This document shows positions 62,885-64,000 of a stretch of 64,000 bases of DNA, one piece after another (position 1 is the stretch's first letter; each line of letters opens with the position of its first letter). Position numbers and translations under genes: made by a program. Under the pieces are notes generated by a model. The model did not search any database. It was not told where the DNA came from and saw nothing but the letters and a program-made list of their open reading frames with translations. Location: positions 1 to 64,000 of the forward strand of contig JAJFFK010000004.1 of assembly GCA_021776655.1 (NCBI GenBank). Reading direction: 5' to 3'. This DNA comes from Henriciella sp. GTDB taxonomy: Bacteria > Pseudomonadota > Alphaproteobacteria > Caulobacterales > Hyphomonadaceae.

Positions 62885-64000
62885 CTAATCATGAGTCGCC
62901 GAAAAACCAAGGCTTTCTTTGGTATAGGCGGCTGGATCCGGGTTCTCCATGATTGTCGCCACTGACAGAGGCGCCGCCGGATCAAATTTCAGGGTCAGTG
63001 AACCGCCATCAGAGACGAAACTGCCCAGCGCGCCGGTCATTTCGGTCACAAGCGCCATGTCGATTCCGGTATCACCGACCATCATTGGGGCCATGCCAAG
63101 CACCATACCGATCTGGTTCTTCATGTCTTGTGGATCCTGGCCCTGTGCCGTGGCTGCAGCATTAAAGGCCCGGTCGAGCAGGCTGTCATCATCAATGCTG
63201 AATTCCAGATTGTGGAATGTCAGTTTGCCCATCGCCGCCATCATCGCTTCAGGATCTGGCTCTGCACCATCCGCCATGTCAGCGAAATTGAAGGATGATC
63301 CAACTTCCTTTGTGTAGGCGCTATAGCCTTCAAGTTTACCGCCAAAGCTGAATTTTGCGCCGTCAACCAGCTCGATATAGTTCTTGCTGGCATCGTAATC
63401 CACGATGTCCTGGTCCGGGTCATATGTGGCGCTGCCTTCGCCCTTGAGCGTCAGGCTTTCATAGCCAAGCATGCTAAGCCCTTGCAGAACTTGCGCGCCG
63501 CCTTCGCCTTCAGCATCCGCATTCAGCGTCATCGTGAACGGCTGGGTCACATATTTCACTGGCTGGCCAGCGGCGTTGCGTGTGATCGCCGCGTCGAGTG
63601 ACGCAATTGCGAAAGAGACGCCAGACGCGTCGACTGAGAAGTCAGACAATTGGACACCGTCATAGCCTGGATCCATTGGATTGTCATAGACAGCACCCAT
63701 CATCGCCGCCATCAAGGCGTCTTCATCGCCAGCATTCTCCTGCAGGACCTTGACGAATTTAGCATCGACATTGGTCATCGACAGGCTGCCGAGATTGACC
63801 TTGACTGTATCGTCGAGTGTGTCGCCATCGACATTAATCGCGATACCAGAGATCAGCGCACGGGCGGCACTTTCGCCTGTCATGTCGCGGATTTCGATCT
63901 TGTCGACCCCAAACGTACCAGCTTGGCCATCTTCGTTGAAATCACCCGTCAGGCCGGTCATTGACCATGAATCGAAGGAGACATCCTGGATAGCCGGGAA
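62885..64000 (-). CDS. hypothetical protein, C-terminal part (runs off right edge)
   Basis: The frame is open from the stop at 62885 to the window edge, so the true start lies beyond 64000; an internal ATG at 63961 is not the likely start. The protein has several similar beta-strand units, e.g. VSFDSWSMTGLTGDFNEDG, LSDFSVDASGVSFAIASLD and LTFHNLEFSIDDDSLLDRAF, and is rich in Asp, Ala and Gly. It is probably exported, resembling repetitive beta-helical or DUF945-like proteins, but I recognise no family with confidence. It precedes the ymdB-like gene. Confidence 0.6.
   Translation of the reverse strand, partial: FPAIQDVSFDSWSMTGLTGDFNEDGQAGTFGVDKIEIRDMTGESAARALISGIAINVDGDTLDDTVKVNLGSLSMTNVDAKFVKVLQENAGDEDALMAAMMGAVYDNPMDPGYDGVQLSDFSVDASGVSFAIASLDAAITRNAAGQPVKYVTQPFTMTLNADAEGEGGAQVLQGLSMLGYESLTLKGEGSATYDPDQDIVDYDASKNYIELVDGAKFSFGGKLEGYSAYTKEVGSSFNFADMADGAEPDPEAMMAAMGKLTFHNLEFSIDDDSLLDRAFNAAATAQGQDPQDMKNQIGMVLGMAPMMVGDTGIDMALVTEMTGALGSFVSDGGSLTLKFDPAAPLSVATIMENPDPAAYTKESLGFSATHD

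Overview
The window looks like chromosomal DNA of an aerobic, Gram-negative alphaproteobacterium, perhaps of the Hyphomonadaceae/Maricaulales type. The taxon is an inference from gene content. The supporting genes are a PhaR-type polyhydroxyalkanoate regulator, two ethylmalonyl-CoA pathway enzymes (crotonyl-CoA carboxylase/reductase and ethylmalonyl-CoA mutase), a ccmABCD cytochrome c maturation cluster, and tolQRAB-pal-cpoB. Genes are packed tightly, with many ATGA-type overlaps.

Layout. 1-63: start of an IS5-type transposase leaving the left edge. 0.2-9.3 kb: AarF/UbiB kinase, mutL, a PAS-GGDEF diguanylate cyclase, aspartate aminotransferase, uvrC, tRNA-Arg(CCU) and a degenerate nuclease-fold lipoprotein. 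9.3-18.1 kb: phaR, a DUF1223 protein and aconitase, divergent from ccmABCD plus a Nudix gene, then yciB and an EamA transporter. 18.1-19.6 kb: a mosaic of palindromic repeats around one small ORF. 19.6-23.3 kb: ABC-F ATPase, nfuA and a membrane protein. 23.4-27.8 kb: four consecutive lipoprotein genes (subtilase, propeptide-like protein, unknown, M23-family protein), the most distinctive uncharacterised cluster. 27.9-39.8 kb: esterase, HCCA-isomerase-like protein, two paralogous membrane-anchored proteins, feruloyl-CoA-synthase-like ligase, a 260-bp MITE-like element, a membrane protein/regulator pair, a fused peptide-ABC ATPase, an iron alcohol dehydrogenase, an orphan RmlC-like epimerase and a GST-like protein. 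40.0-46.5 kb: tolQRAB-pal-cpoB-tilS. 46.5-47.8 kb: a small MerR-controlled cassette without a reductase. 47.7-55.8 kb: ccr, a membrane-anchored TIR protein, a class IV aminotransferase, a membrane protein, ecm and an acyl-CoA synthetase. 55.8-56.4 kb: a second repeat island. 56.4-64 kb: DUF971-Trm112-LonN-CnoX operon, exported MsrA, yebC, an exported helical-repeat protein, a YmdB-type phosphodiesterase and a partial secreted protein leaving the right edge.

How the genes work together. Ccr and Ecm convert crotonyl-CoA through ethylmalonyl-CoA toward methylsuccinyl-CoA, which lets acetyl-CoA be assimilated without a glyoxylate shunt. PhaR belongs to the connected polyhydroxybutyrate branch. 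Tol-Pal-CpoB is the envelope constriction machine. CcmABCD exports and hands over heme for c-type cytochromes.

At least six short repeat families are interspersed, sometimes inside coding sequence (mutL and the 18.6-kb ORF). Assignments were made by reading motifs. No database search was run.
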